A stretch of DNA of 64,000 nt from Blastomyces gilchristii SLH14081 (GCF_000003855.2 NW_003101652.1:1-64000); one strand, 5' to 3'; counted from the stretch's first letter, positions 34,787 to 48,306 are shown. Notes: generated by a model not told the origin, from the sequence alone. Translations and numbers: made by a program.

Positions 34787-35313
34787 TAGACTGACTGTGT
34801 GACCGTGTCTGAAATCAGGACCAGATTTTTTAATAGTTTCATTATCAATTTGACTGATCTCATTACATGGTTTTAATATTAGATAGTAGTCTCATACTGT
34901 CTCAGTGAGACTTACTGTCTACTCTTGTCACATTTTTCAAATGAGATCATGATTTTCACTTCTCAATTTAAATTATTTTTATTACTTTAAATGACTTTAA
35001 ATCTTATTTAAGTGTTATTAAATCTTATTTGAGTGTTATTAAAAAGCATTACTTTTTAAAAAATTAAAAATAGTCTAAAAAAAACCTTAAAATGTCTAAA
35101 AATAGTAACTTTATACTAAGAATGAAACTAAATGAGATCAAATGAGATCACTTTCTCATTTTTTTCAAGTCATGATTTCATTTTAAGATCTGATATATAG
35201 TCACTTTACATTTTTTTTTGATAGCCAGTCCTAGTGGGATTCACGCCAAGAAATGTATGAGACCAGACTAAATGAGATTAAATGTGAAATTCATGATCTC
35301 AGCGGCCAGTTTA
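34787..35313 (-). mobile_element. hAT-type MITE, copy 2 (527 bp)
   Basis: Begins TAGACTGACTGTGTGACC and ends GCGGCCAGTTTA. The 8-bp target copies are GTCTCTGA (34779-34786) and GTCTCTAA (35314-35321), differing by one G-to-A. It lies inside the APH-like pseudogene. Like copy 5 it has an extra 20-bp duplication (TTATTTAAGTGTTATTAAAT). Confidence 0.95.
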
Positions 35314-35719
35314 GTCTCTAATGAGAGTGAAGATTGAGATCAAATAATACAATCTTCACCTTCACTCAATTAATCACATTAATCAGATTGTGTAAGAGGT
35401 CTACGCCGAATAGATCGGTATAATATTGATAGGTCTTATATAACAAAGATAAAAATGTTAGAGAAGGAAAGAAAGAGAAAGTGCGAGAATCAGCAATTAA
35501 GATGAATATTTATACACATATGTGATGGTGTACACAGTAAAGCTTCAGAGCGGGAGAATATACGCGTGTTCATAGCAGCTGAGAATCAGTGATTGAGAAT
35601 GACTGAGAATCAGAGTGTACATGTTTAAGAATAAAGTGATTGAGATCTGTGAAGTGTAACAGAATAGTCTATATAATTGATCAGGTGCAGCCTGTCACAT
35701 TAGCTCTCTCTTTCAGAAG

Positions 35720-38700
35720 TAGTTCTCATCAGTCAAGAGCTGCTGTTTCAGATAACATGAAACTCAGAGTTCAGGTCAGTTAATCATAGCTGACTCATTT
35801 CACAAGATATTGTCAGCTGTGATTATGAGGTCTCTTATCAAGAATATTCTCAATCTCTCACTCAAGCTCATTATCTTCTTCTATGATGCCTGGTGACTGT
35901 CAGTCAGAAGTCAGTTAAAAAGAGAATGAATCAGTGACAGTGCAGTGAAGCAAGCTTGTGTAAAATACATTATAAATCTCTGATAATATGTCAAGACAGT
36001 AGTTATGACTATCTAAAACTTCTATCACTTTATACTTGATGTAATGATAATCTAGCATACAAGATGAATGTGTGATTTATATATTCTTAAGATTCAATCA
36101 TATCAGATCTTCTATCTTATATTGTTCAGTGAGATCTTAGTGAATATTAATTTAATTCTCTTAATCTTGTTTTACAGTTGTTATGAAGATCTCTGCTTAA
36201 TCACAGATATCTCAGAGTTTCATTACTATATTATCAGTGATCTGAATTGAATTGCAGAGGTCTGGTATAAACTGTGTAATCTCTAGAAGATTCAACACTT
36301 TCATGTAATATCTATGTATAAGAAAGAACAGACTTATATCTATAAAATGACAGCATGACTGTTATAGTGATCTCTGTGTGTAGAAGAAGATCATATCAAT
36401 CATCTTATAAGTGATTACAGAACTTATAGAGATAATTCTTCACAGTCTGAATTATCTGTTCTAATGCATCATCAGTCTCAGAGTGATAGACAGTTAATAA
36501 ACAGTGTATAATCTTGAGAACTTAACAGATTCTTGTTCAGAGAGTGCTCATGAATTAATGACTCTGATTTAATACTATAGATCTCAGTAATTCATATATC
36601 TGATAGAATAAGCTTTATAGAAAAGCTTCAGTGACTTGTTCAGCATTCATCTTATCACAAGATTTTAATATTATATCTTTGCTCAGTTAATCTACAATGA
36701 TCAGAATGTTTCTACAACTCTTGCTCTTAGATAGATTGACAGTGAAGTTAATTGCTATATCTTGCCAGATTCTATTGAGAATATTAAGTGATTTTAATAG
36801 ATCTTTTCTACAGTTCTTTCATGAGATAATAGAAGAACAGTAATTGCAGTTTCAGACAAAGTATCTGATACTGTTTAATATCTCAGATTAGTAGAACTCT
36901 CAGAAGATCATTCTATACAGTTATTCACAGCCTGAATAACTAGTTATATACAAATCATGCATCTCTTGCATTATCTGAGTGTGTAAGAGTTCAGAGTAAG
37001 AGACTCAGTATCATTCATAAAATTATAGAGTGTTATTATCATCAATTGAACATTCTGAGATATCAGTTCTTATACATAGTTCTGAAGAAAATCAGAATGC
37101 TTCTTGATATACTGCTTCAGTGAGAGTCTGAAGAAGTTCATCTATCTGAGCTGCTGTATATCACAGTTCATTCAGTGTAGAAGAAGTGAAGATATCAATA
37201 ACAGTTCTAACTGAAGAAGTATATATAGTGTCATGAACTATTTCATCTTGATCAACTAGTATCTTCAGATTCAAGAGCCAGTGCTCTTGATTTATTCAGT
37301 AAGTATCTATTATATCAGATAACATATCTTGCTCTTATTATAAGAGAGCATCTGTCATTGAGTTCTGACTATCAGAATGATAGTGTATTGTAAAATAAAA
37401 GTAGCTTAAGAACTCAGATCATTATATCTGTTATTCAGTGAGTTTATAGATAGTTATAAAGTATTTAAAATTCTTATAATCTGTGACTATCTTAAATTCA
37501 GAGATACTTCAGAGTTCAGAGTCTCATTCTTCTAAACAGTATATAATTGTGAGAAGTTTCTTGTCATAGATCTCATAATTGCATTCAGCAGGACTCAGTT
37601 TCTTAAACATAAAGATATATGATTATAGAATCTCTTTATCATTATATTACAATATCACTTCTTCTATTATATAGTCAGAGAAATCAGCTTCAATAACTAT
37701 CTTATAATCAGAATTAAATATTATCAGTAGAGAAGTATTAATGAACATCTTCTTTATCTATATAAATGCAGCTTTGATATTCACTGATTATTAAAATACT
37801 GAGTCTTTCTTAGTAAGATCTGTAAGTGGTCTTATAATATCTGAGAAGTTTCATATAAATCACTGATAGAAGTTAGTAAATTCAATGAAGCTTTATACAT
37901 CTTTCACAGTATATGAAACTTCTCATTCAAGAATAGCAGAGACTTTCTCAGAATTCATTCAAATCTTCTTATCAGCTTCTATAATAAAACTCAGATACTT
38001 GATACTCTTGACTTTAAAATTATACTTGTTAATATCTATCAGTAGTTCTGCTTCTCATAGCTGTTATAATATCTTTTATATATACTCTTGATATTCTTTT
38101 CTGAATTCATTGATAAAGATGAGAATGTCATCTAGATAAGCAGATACAAACTTATTAAGAAAATCTCAGAGTACTCAGTTGATATACTTCTGAAATATAC
38201 TGAGAGTATTAACTAGTTCAAAGAGTGTGACTATTTATTCAAAGAGATTATAACATGTTCAGAATGCTGTAAGTCATTTATCTTCTTCAGTGATACAAAT
38301 CTTATGAAATACAGTGATAATATCTAATTTTATAAATTATTGAGCTCACTCAATCTGTGCTAGAGTTTTATTGATAAGAGATAAGAGATATCAATCTTTC
38401 TTTATCAATCTGTTCAGACCTCAGTAGTTCACACAGAATCAGAGTTCTTTATCTGATTTCTTTGCAAAGAGAATAGGGGCTGCAGCAGAAGAGTTGCTAA
38501 TATATATGAATTCTTTATTTAATAGATTATTAAGTGTCTTTTAAAGAAGAAGAAGTTTATCTTGAAACATGTTATAAAGAGAGTCTTATAATAGTTCAGA
38601 ATTCTTATCATTCTTTTTCTCTAACTTGATACTGTGATTCACTTCAGAATCTCATAAGAAGAGTATATTTATAATATTGTCTTATCAGAAGATATCTAGA

Positions 38701-39660
38701 TATTCATGATATTATTGAGAGAGTTTTGTATGAGAATCTGTTATTATAATATGAGATAATTTTTCTAGAGTCTTTTTGATATCAGTTAGACTGATGAAAT
38801 AGATTAATACATAATTCTACTATTGATAATTCTTTCAGTGACTTCTTTTTCTGAGCATTTTATAGGTATTGACAGAGATCTGTGTTAGATCAGTATTCTT
38901 GTGAATATCATCTTCATGAATTTTATTATTGTTAGAGAATATCAAGCTTCTGCTTCAAGTGTTTAACAAGATGCCTTGTTCAGATAGTCAGATAAGTTCT
39001 AATATAAGATTATAATCAAGATTATCAACTTCATATGTATAGATATCTTCATATTGATGTTCTCTCACATCTATAATCAGCTTCACTATGTAATGAATAC
39101 AAATGTCTTTTGAATCATCAAATTCTGCAAGGAGTCAAGCTTTTGATAAAGAGATATACTGAAGATTATAATGTCTTATGACTGAAGATTTTATTATTAC
39201 ATAGTGGCATAGACTGCTGTCTATCATGGCTTTCATATTATACATATTATCAATCACAGTAGATACAAGAATTGTATTCATTATTATCTTCTCTTTAAAT
39301 TGTTATTATCTGATCTCTTCAAGCTTCTGTTTGTGAATTTGAACAGAAGCTAATCTTTTCTCTGTTTCATTGAGACATTCTCATAGTTATCTTCTAAATC
39401 TTTCTCTAATGTAACATGGTTGATGTGAACAGACACTGATTCATTCTTCAAATAAGAAGACACTGATCTTTCTCTTGAGTATGAAGACACATAGATTAAT
39501 CAGCAGTTGAAAGCAATGTGTTCTGATCAGTTACAGTTAATACACACTTCATATTGACATCAATCAGTGACTTCTTCAGAAGTGATCTCAGAGACTCAGA
39601 AGCCTGTTCAGATGACAGAGATTCTTGCTTATATATAGATATTCAAGTTTACTTAATTCA
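35720..39660 (-). pseudogene. Gypsy B pol and end of gag
   Basis: Minus-strand relic, more complete in motifs than A. The gag zinc knuckle keeps C-x2-C-x4-H-x4-C (CINCN.SEHIAFNC, about 39490-39540). RT keeps YLDD (about 38130), and the region LYTSFTVYETSHSRI (37890) corresponds to the RNase H/connection part in another frame. Integrase lies about 36400-36800. There are many TGA stops. The remaining gag lies beyond the LINE at 47228-48290. Confidence 0.85.
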
Positions 39661-40054
39661 TAACATCTGCATCATTGTTATTATTATTATTATTATTATT
39701 CTTCAATTATAGATGTATGCAGTCAGAGACTATGACATCTACCTGAGAACTTTTAGTTCTCAGGGTTTTTCCTATATCTGTAAAGTTAACTATTATACAT
39801 TCATCAATTTCAGATATGTAAAATCAGAAAATTCCAGCTCAGAATACAAAAACTGTTTACAAATTGCAGTGTTTTAACATCATCTCATACTTTGAAATCA
39901 TTTGACAATATCATGACAAAGGAAAAGAGAATACAGTCTTAAAGATAGACACATTAAATAGATAGACAGAAAGAAATTGAAAGGAAAAGATAAAATAAAG
40001 AAAGACTGTAACAAAACAAATTATTAAAAGATAGTATATAGCTGTTTTAACAGA

Positions 40055-43000
40055 CTATATCTGGTTGATTTTCTCCTCTTCATATTCAGATAATTCTGAA
40101 TTTAGCCATTTTCTTATAGCTGCTTGAGTTTCTGATAGAAAGTCTATTAAGTATTTAATTCCTGTCTCAGTTGAGAATAAGAATCTCATATTTAATTGAT
40201 TTAGATCATACTTCTCTTTCAATCTGACTCTGAGACTATTGTATAATGCACAGTGCATTACAATATACTCAGAATTCTCATTTATATTACAGAATGAGCA
40301 TTCTATTGAGTCAAATCTATCATCAAATCTTTGTATATAAGATTTGAAATAGCCATGTTCTAGTTTCAGCTGTATTATAGATGAGAATATTTTCTTTTTA
40401 CATTTAATTGAACAAGATTTCCACTTGGATTTTGTTTCAAATCTTAAATAATGTATACTCTTCTTTTGTTTCTGCCAGCTTTCATTTCACTTGTCTAAAC
40501 AAGATTCTTTTATTTTTCTCTTTATAAAAGACCAGGATATAATTTTTTGAATAGATCTGCTTAATTCTGCACCCTTTTTTGCAGCTGAATCAGCCAATTC
40601 ATTGTCATGAATATTCATATGAGCAGGAACCCAGTGTAGATGAATTATCAGCTTTGATGTTCTTCTCTTTTGAATTTTCAAAATAGAGTTTAAGATCAGT
40701 TCAAGATTCATTTGATCATTATGAATCTGACTATTTCTAAGTCTTTTTAAAGCAGCTTGACTATCAGAGAATATTCATGCCTCTTTCAAACAATTTCCTC
40801 TTTTATAAGATTTTATTTCAATGAGTTTGAAAGCTTTCACTATTGCAAATAGTTCAGCATCAAAGACTTCACATTCAGAGCCTAGATTTCAGAAATCTGA
40901 GATAAAATTGATATTATCTTCAGTATAAGCAATGTCTGTATCTAATCTATTCAAGTTCTCATTTTTTAAGCCATCTGAATAAATCAGAATAGAGTTTTTT
41001 ATATTGATTGTAGAAATTCTCTTCAAATGCTGTTCATATTCTTTCTCTTTTGATAGTTCACTTATTTATAAGTTTATAAGAGATTCAAGCTTTTCTCTTC
41101 AGAGAGATAACTTCTCATGATCAACTTTTTCAATATTTAAAGAAGAAAATTAATTTTTAATCAGAGAGCATAGTCTGTACAGTTGAGAAGGCATTTTCTT
41201 TGAAGAATTATTTTCATTTCAATCAAGAAATCTATTTCAATTCAGTTCATTTCCAGAGTTAATTGATGAAAATGAAGAAGAGACTCTTTCTCTGATTATA
41301 TGATTTGAGCTCATCTTTACAACTCTCAGAGCATAGTTCATACAGGTCTTTTCAAATCTAATAGCAGGAGAAGAAATTGAAGCTTCAATTTCCATTGCTT
41401 TAATAGAAGATGATTTGAATACTCTCAGAATTCTTCTCAAGGCTCTGTTTTGCAGACTTTGAAAGAGTTCAGTGAAATTCTCTTGATTATTTCATCAAAC
41501 TTGAACTTCATAATCAGCTACTGATGTAATACAGGCTATATATAACTGTCTCATAGCCTGGAAGAATAGACCTCTCTCTGTATTTGATAGTCTGATTATG
41601 TTGTTCAATAGTCTTTCTGCCTTGATAGTTCTTTGTTGAATATGATATTTAAAATTCAACTTGGAGTTTAATCATACTTCTAATTATTTAATATTTACAC
41701 TGAGTTTAATCTCTCTATTTAAAAGAGTTAGAGATAGTTCTTTCTCATTGAATCTCAGAAAGAAGTGAATTAACTCAGTTTTATTCATATTAAATTGAAT
41801 TTAATTGATATCTGCTCTAACAAAGATTTCCTTTGCAGCTTCTTCAATTACTTTCAAATTCTCTTTGATAGTTTTTGAGCTGTAGACTAGACCAATATCA
41901 TTCATATAACTCAGAGATCACACTATTCTCATATTTCTATTATTAAATAGATATGCAGTGTATGTTATAAATAAAATGAGTGAGATTGAAGATCTCTGTG
42001 ATACTCCTATTTTTATCTCAGTCTTGTCTTGTTTCATTTCATCAAAGAAGAGTTATATACTTCTTTTAGACATAAAACAGTTAACTCATTTTATTAGAGA
42101 AAGTGACAGTTTTAATATCTTCAATGTCTGAATTAACTTTGACTTTGAAACATGATCAAATGCTTCTTTTATATCAATAAAAACTGCAGTTGAGACCAGA
42201 TCCTCATGCTTTGCTATTTGAATATCATGAACAACTGAGAGAACAGTGTCAATTGCAGAACACTGTTTTCTATCTCTCATTTGTTCACTGAATAAAGAGA
42301 TCATCCTATAGAGCTTATAAAAGATAGTTGAGTAGCTATTATCTTTTCTAAAACCTTTCCTAGGCAGTTCAATAGAGATATTACTCTATATGACTTAGGA
42401 ATTGAAGTTTTTCTATTAGGTTTTACAAGAATCACTTCAGTGGCTTCTCTCCAGCATTTAGAATGATATCCATTTTTCAAGAGATTGAAAAAGAGCTCAA
42501 AATATTCATTCTTTAAGTAGGAATATGTATTCTGAATAATTAAGTGATTAATTGAATCAGGACCTGCAGCAGTTTTAACAGAACTTGAGAAGATAGCTGA
42601 CTCTAATTCATCTTGTGTAAGATCAGGCCATTCTCAGTCATTTTCATTAATGTAGTTGAGAAGTGATATATTCTCTTCCTCTGAATCTGAATCTGAATCT
42701 GGTGAGTTCTGAAAGAGAATTCTCATGAAAGCTTGACATTTTTCCTCAAAAGAGTTTACTGTATATGATTTATTCTGAAACTCATATTCTAAGGCTGGAA
42801 GTTTTGCTACACTTCTTGTTTTAGTATAGTTAAAAGCTTTAAAAACTTCCTTTTCTTATACTTCTTCAAGAAATTTATTCCAGCAGTCTGTTTTAGCTCT
42901 TTTAATATCTGAAAAATATTCATTTCTGACAGCTTTGAACTCTTCATCAGATATTACATCATTCTTTCAATTTCTTCTAGCAGTAGCTAATTCTTTCCTT

Positions 43001-44016
43001 TTAGATGAGATATTCTCATTTCATCAAGGTTTTGAATACTCAGAAGATTTTCTCTTTGAAATATTATCTCTAACACTTGTTAGAATAATAGATGTAATAA
43101 GCTTCACTCTATTCTCAAGCATTTCATTTGAGATATCTTGACCAGAATTTCAATATAGCTCATTCTGTCTTTCAGATTTTAACAGTTTTATGCTTTCTTT
43201 AACTGCTTTTCAATCAGCTTTTTCAAAGTTATACTGATTAGAGAGAAGAGGATTTTCACTCATTTATTTTTCACTCAGTTCAATATCAAATTGAATAATC
43301 TCATGACCTGATCCTGATGTCTCATTTGAATTAATAAACCAGTTTACAAGTCTTCTTTTCATTAGATTTTGTGACATGAAGATTAGATCTATAATAGACT
43401 TCTGTTTCATGCCTTTTCTAAAGAATGTTTATTGATCAGACTTATTAACCAAATCTATTGAATGCTCAAAGATTCATTCAATCAGATTATCAGCTCTCAC
43501 TGCTCTCTTACATTCTGAATTTCATCAGAGATGATGTGCATTGAAGTCTCCTGCAATTATAGAGTTTCTTGATGAAGTTATGTTCAGAAATCCTCTATCA
43601 ATTATTCAGATATTGTTATATTTCTTCAATGACTTTTCATTATAGATATTTATGAGCTGTATAGTATCAAACTCATTTTCTTTATCTATAATATCACTCA
43701 CCAGAATATCAGGGTCAGACATGATATCAAATCTTAGATTAAATTGATATCTTGATCTCTTTCTTTCATAGATCACTACTCTTGACTTTATCTCAGACTT
43801 TTGAGGTAAAAAGCAGTAGTAGCTTGAATGAGAAATGACATATTTTTACTCAGTATCAAAATTCGGCTCCTGAAGCAGTACAAAATCAACTTTTTATTCA
43901 AATACAATTTGAAGACAAGAATAAATGCAATTTGAGTTTCTATTCACATTATTTTGAATAAATATGATTTTTGAAGAGTTTTTAAACTTTTTTTATTGTT
44001 TTTGTTGTATATTCAT
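40055..44016 (-). pseudogene. LINE ORF2: endonuclease, RT, RNase H
   Basis: The relic starts at ATG 44016 (MNIQQKQ). Domains in order: APE-type endonuclease (VDFVLLQEPNFDTE near 43870, SIIAGDFNAHHL near 43540 with the catalytic D and H motifs); reverse transcriptase (KTAAGPDSINHLII near 42560, AVFIDIKEAFDHVSKSKL near 42170, and SYMNDIGLVYSS near 41900, where FADD/YADD has become YMND); RNase H (about 40970-40480, LHWVPAHMNIH); and a final CCHC-like motif. About 1,320 codons, the length expected of Tad1. The total span is not a multiple of three, so at least one indel adds to the many TGG-to-TGA stops. ORF2 nicks the target and copies the RNA. Confidence 0.9.
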
Positions 44017-44264
44017 ACTAAAAGAGAGTAGAGTAGAATCTAATCACTATTATCAGATAGTAGATTATAACTGTTCTGAAAAGTAGGAATCTCAACTGCT
44101 TACATTATATCTAGTTTATCACTAGAGTCATTTCTCAATTCTCTAATCTTAACAGAAGTTTGAGGATTCAAATTCTGTTTACATTTAGCTGGAGAATTGG
44201 AGTTTGAAGACTTAGACAGTTGAGAGTTTCTTCTTTTTGAGCTTACAGTTGTGGATTTACTGAC

Positions 44265-45632
44265 TTAACTATTCTCTTCAGTTCTAGATTTACTCTGAGC
44301 TTCATCTTTTCTCCAGTTCTTTTGAGTTCTTGAAGCAAACATACATTCTTTTGAGCTAGATGCATGTTTTTCTTTGCAATTAGAGCATTTAAGCAGAGTA
44401 TGTTGATATATTTCATCTCTTTTTGAGCATGTTTCACATTTATGCTCACTAGTTTTGTGATCTCTGATACAGAATGCACATTTTGAGTCTCTGAAATAGA
44501 AGATTGCAAAGTGTTCATATCTTTGACAGTTTGAACACTGTGTTTGAGCTTTGAGATTCATTCTTAAGTCTTTGTATTCATGAACTCTCATTTTCAAACC
44601 TGTTACTCTTACTTCAGAGATCTTTGACTGTTTCATTGTCTTTGTATATACTAGAACAGAGACATTTCTTCTGCTTTGTCTGAACTCAATTGAATTTAGT
44701 CATACAGGCTTCTTTCTCAGTTGAATAGAGTTGTATTCTTCTAATTCATTTTTGAGAAGTAGCATTCCTTCTTCACAGTCAAAAATTTCAACTGAAATAT
44801 CATAAAGAATGAATTTGTCTCACTTTTCATCTCTCTCAGATAGAATTATTATATTTAACAAAGATTCTACTGCTGATTTCCAGAGATTCTCATTCTGAAT
44901 AAGAAATTCAGCACTGAATTCAGGCATTGTAGTCAGAATGATGAAGTTTTCAAAGAAGAATGGCTCAATTGAAGCTATAACTGGTTTTTGAACTTCAATA
45001 TCAGTCATTAACTGAGAAAAGAACTGTTGATTGATTTCATTTCTAATTCTGAAAATGAGATTTGAGTTTAGCTTATTTCTCTGCAATATATTCTGATTTG
45101 AGACTTTGAGAATAAGTCTTCTATTTCTGGAGATTTGAAGATTTTTCTCTTTTTGCATTTTTTTCTCCACTCTTCTATCACTAGAAGTATGAGCAGTATT
45201 CTTCTCAGTTTTCTCAGAATTTTGAGCAGGTTTTGAGATAGCAGATTTAGAGACAGCAGGTTTAGAGGCAGCAGATTCAGCTGCTTGAGCATATGTTTTC
45301 TTCTGATTTAAAGAAGAATAAGAAGAAGAAGTAGAAAAGAAAGAAGAGCAAACTGAAGAGTCAGTGATTGTATTAGGAATTTTCAAAGTTTTTTGAACTG
45401 TGTTTGAAATTCCAAGTTTGAACTTGATCACTTCCTGTAGTTGTCTAGCCTGAGCATGAAGAATTAACAGAACTTCTTCATTCATCTCACTCAGACACTG
45501 CTTTCTAAGAATTTTACTTGCTTTTTCAAGTTTCTGTATTTCAAGAACTTGTTGTTTCTCTATTTCTTCTTTCTTTCTTCTCTTCAGAATTTCAATCTCA
45601 GAAATAGCATTTGAGAAAGCATCTTTTTTCAC
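44265..45632 (-). pseudogene. LINE ORF1 (gag-like RNA-binding protein)
   Basis: A single 455-codon frame with only two internal TGA stops (about 44817 and 44732), both at likely Trp or Arg codons. N-terminal third: long charged coiled coil (residues about 15-80, KRRKKEEIEKQQVLEIQKLE) and a Ser-rich linker ending in KKTYAQAAESAA. C-terminal third: three Cys/His knuckles, CSNCQRYEHFAIFYF (last Cys mutated to Tyr), CAFCIRDHKTSEHKC and CSNCKEKHASSSKEC. Such ORF1 proteins coat LINE RNA. ORF2 starts about 250 bp downstream. ORF1 is the best preserved reading frame of this LINE. Confidence 0.88.
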
Positions 45633-46639
45633 ATCAACTGAGTGTACTTTTGAACTTATTGTTCTTACTCAATGAAAAGTTGATCAGACTAATTCAATTG
45701 AGATATTTATTAAACTCTTTTGAATTGAAAAGTTGATCAGACTGTTTCAATTAAGAGGTTTCTAAGCCTGTTTTCAATTGAAAAGTTGATCAGACTATTT
45801 CAAAAGAAGACTAGCAGACTTTTGTGTATAAACACCTGATTTTTTTCACACTAGTTCAGTAACTAGGTTAGATTTTTGAAGAGAATCTAATAAACTAAAA
45901 TTGATTTTTAAGATAAATCAATAAAATCTTTACAATCTCTTTCTTGAGATACAGTGAGGAAAAGTATGATATCAATTGATAGTAAATCAGATAATATGAC
46001 AGTTTTTGAGAGAAAAACTGACAAAAAATAAATCAATTTTTTGCAGAGAAATTGATTAAAACTATTCAATTTTATTCTAAATCATTCAATTCTCCTCACA
46101 CAACAAGTGTGCAACTCAAATCAGTTAATAAAGAGTGTAAAAAAGAATTAAGTATTAATGAAAGCTCTTCAGCCACTGAAAAAGTAATTCTTACTTAAAA
46201 GAATATGAAATTATGACAGAAAACAACTCTGTTTTTAATTCTTTGTAAGAATATTGTATAAAACTCAGAGAAAAACACCTTACTTTTTCAAGAGAAGTAA
46301 AAAACTATTTCTAAGATCTTTTTTTTTTGCATTAACTGCTGCAGAAGAATGAGATAGAAACTGCTAAGATATGCACTACTGTATACTCTCTATCAAGACT
46401 TTCCCTCTTCAGAGTCTTGATATTATAGAGAATATAAGTCTGTTTCTATATAATAATGTAAATATTGCCAGCGGGATGTAGAGGAACTGGTTATTTATAT
46501 CTCAAAATAGAAGACTTTGTCAATGATTATATCAATATAGAGTTAATTCTCAAATTCAATAGAAACCTAGTGTTACTGTTCTCAATTCCTTGCAGAATCT
46601 ATTGAATATTGAGATATTAAAACTAGATTTAATATATCT
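45633..46639 (-). other. AT-rich inner part of the LINE 5' UTR
   Basis: Non-coding. A repeated motif, GAAAAGTTGATCAGACT, occurs three times (45676, 45728, 45779) just upstream of ORF1, spaced about 50 bp. This is a small tandem array typical of LINE 5' UTRs, where such repeats can act as promoter units. Confidence 0.7.
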
Positions 46640-47210
46640 CACTGTGCAGGGATCAAAGGCTCAGTCAGACCTTGGGGTATACTGATTTTATAGTTGTTGA
46701 TGTGCTGTTGACTTGTTGTCCGTTGATTATGTGCTTGATATTATCGCCGAGGTATCTTTTTGTATTTTTCTGCCGGGGATGGGCCAGATTGGGAAGGGCG
46801 GTACGAGGGTGGGACTTGGCGTTGGTGTTTTGGAACATCAAAGATGGACAGGGTTTTCGCGGAGGTCGCTCCTCAGATATCTCCACAACTACAGATCGGG
46901 GATCTTCCAAAATCGAGAAGATTGGTGCATACGGCTAGGTCTCTTCACCTTACAATTTGTATGGCAATTTGGCCCGGGGTTGTGGTGTGGTAGGGGAGAA
47001 TGGGGGATAATCCCACGCAGGAGTTCCGAACGACGTCTGGTTCACGTTTGGCTGGATAACTCCACCACCACACGGGGTATGCGGTCGGCGATGGGGTCAA
47101 AATGCTCGTATGATCGAGGGCTTTTCGATGGATCTATCGGCGGGTTCTTATTCGAAAAATCGAGCGAGTTCGTGGTGGAGCGGTTGGTTGATGTGTGTCT
47201 ATCTTTGAGG
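46640..47210 (-). other. GC-normal, CpG-rich 5' terminal block of the LINE
   Basis: The boundary with the AT-rich part is abrupt. The block is rich in CG, CC and GG and ends exactly at the target duplication. It holds overlapping open frames on both strands (for example minus 46665-46910; plus 46713-47246, which crosses the insertion border and so cannot be an ancient gene). It is either the true LINE promoter region, spared from mutation, or foreign RNA sequence picked up at the 5' end. Confidence 0.6.
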
Positions 47211-47227
47211 TCTGCATCATTGTTATT

Positions 47228-48290
47228 CCTCAGTGTGAGTGTATAAATTACTGAGATGTAATATCTTCTGCTACTGTTCTGTATATTCTTGAGCTTAGTA
47301 AGACAGTTATTCATTGTTCAGAGCTGTGTGCAGAAGTCTTTATAAGTCTGGTCTTTGTCTACACTTACAAGAACTTGTAAGAGTTTGAAAGTTAATGTCT
47401 TCTTAAGCATGCTAATCTTCATTTAATTCTCTCAAGATTGATTATCTGCTTCTAGAATCTTGATGTTGAAGTCAGGAATAAATGTTGTAAGAGAAATGTT
47501 TCTCTGTCAGATACTCTATAATCAATCTAATACTTTCTATTGTATGACAGTATCTCAGAACAGAACATCAAGTTATTTCATAATATTATCAGACATTTAC
47601 AATACTGATTCACATGCTTTCATTCATGAATGAAACTTCTGTTTCACACAATCTTTCAATTGTTCATTGATATATCAATCTTGATTAATTAATGAACTGA
47701 TGACATCTTCATCTATACTCAGTTTTATGAGTATTTTCATTCTTTATAATGAGTAGAGAGTGAGATCAGAAGCATTAAAATATGTAAGAGCATTTAAGCA
47801 TTCTTTCAGCACTTTTGTATTCAATTCTGTAGATGTTGAAATTATGTGAATTAGTTATTGAATCTCTTCATATTAGTATTGTTAAGTTGCATGTATATCA
47901 GCTATTTATTATTGTTATAGTTTCAACATTGCTCAGAGTCACTGTGGCACTGCATCTATACTTGTGTTCAGAGATTCTTTCATATTATCATTAGATATGA
48001 TTATATTGTTTGTCAGATGTGTGATATCTGTGAAATTTGAAGAAGTGTAATTGTATGAATATCTTATATATCTGAGTATCAGAACTCTCAGGTCTTTCAC
48101 TGACATTCTCTTTATAGAATCTTATTCTGAGGCCAGAACAACTGATGAGCAGCTTCTATCTAAGAACTCAGTGTCTGCTTAACTATTTCTCTATTTCTTA
48201 TGCATTGTTATATGTTCAGATATCTCTTGATAAATAATTATTTCTGATGAGAAGATAATGTGTGAATAATTATTTTCTAATAAGAAGACA
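47228..48290 (-). pseudogene. Gypsy B gag, N-terminal part
   Basis: Collinear with 19080-20150 of Gypsy A (CYISVTYTLILRNNNDAD region in A, YYISVIYTLTLRNNNDAD here). It encodes the capsid-like part of gag on the minus strand, cut from the zinc-knuckle part by the LINE. Mostly open around 47230-47420, degraded elsewhere. Confidence 0.8.
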
Positions 48291-48306
48291 ATGAACATTT
48301 TTATAG

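Larger units (their letters stand above)
39683..47210 (-). mobile_element. Full-length Tad1-like LINE (7.5 kb)
   Basis: Inserted in the gag region of Gypsy B with a perfect 17-bp target duplication TCTGCATCATTGTTATT (39666-39682 and 47211-47227). The empty site is seen in Gypsy A at 19070-19090. The 3' end, with (TAA)n, is at 39683. It carries ORF1 (45632-44265), ORF2 (about 44016-40055) and a 1.6-kb 5' region whose first 570 bp are GC-normal. It is the only copy here with a complete 5' end. Confidence 0.97.

Noticed and set aside
45068..45292. Leucine-rich 74-codon minus-strand frame
   Set aside because: Shadow of LINE ORF1 in another frame; the LLxLNLL repeat mirrors the Ala/Ser/Lys repeats of the real frame.
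46713..47246. 177-codon forward frame in the GC-normal block
   Set aside because: It crosses the LINE/Gypsy insertion border and overlaps other open frames on both strands; open frames are expected in GC-normal DNA.
48142..48150. CTGATGAG as a hammerhead ribozyme core
   Set aside because: It lies in Gypsy coding sequence, the flanking helices and the GAAA partner are missing, and the octamer is expected by chance here.
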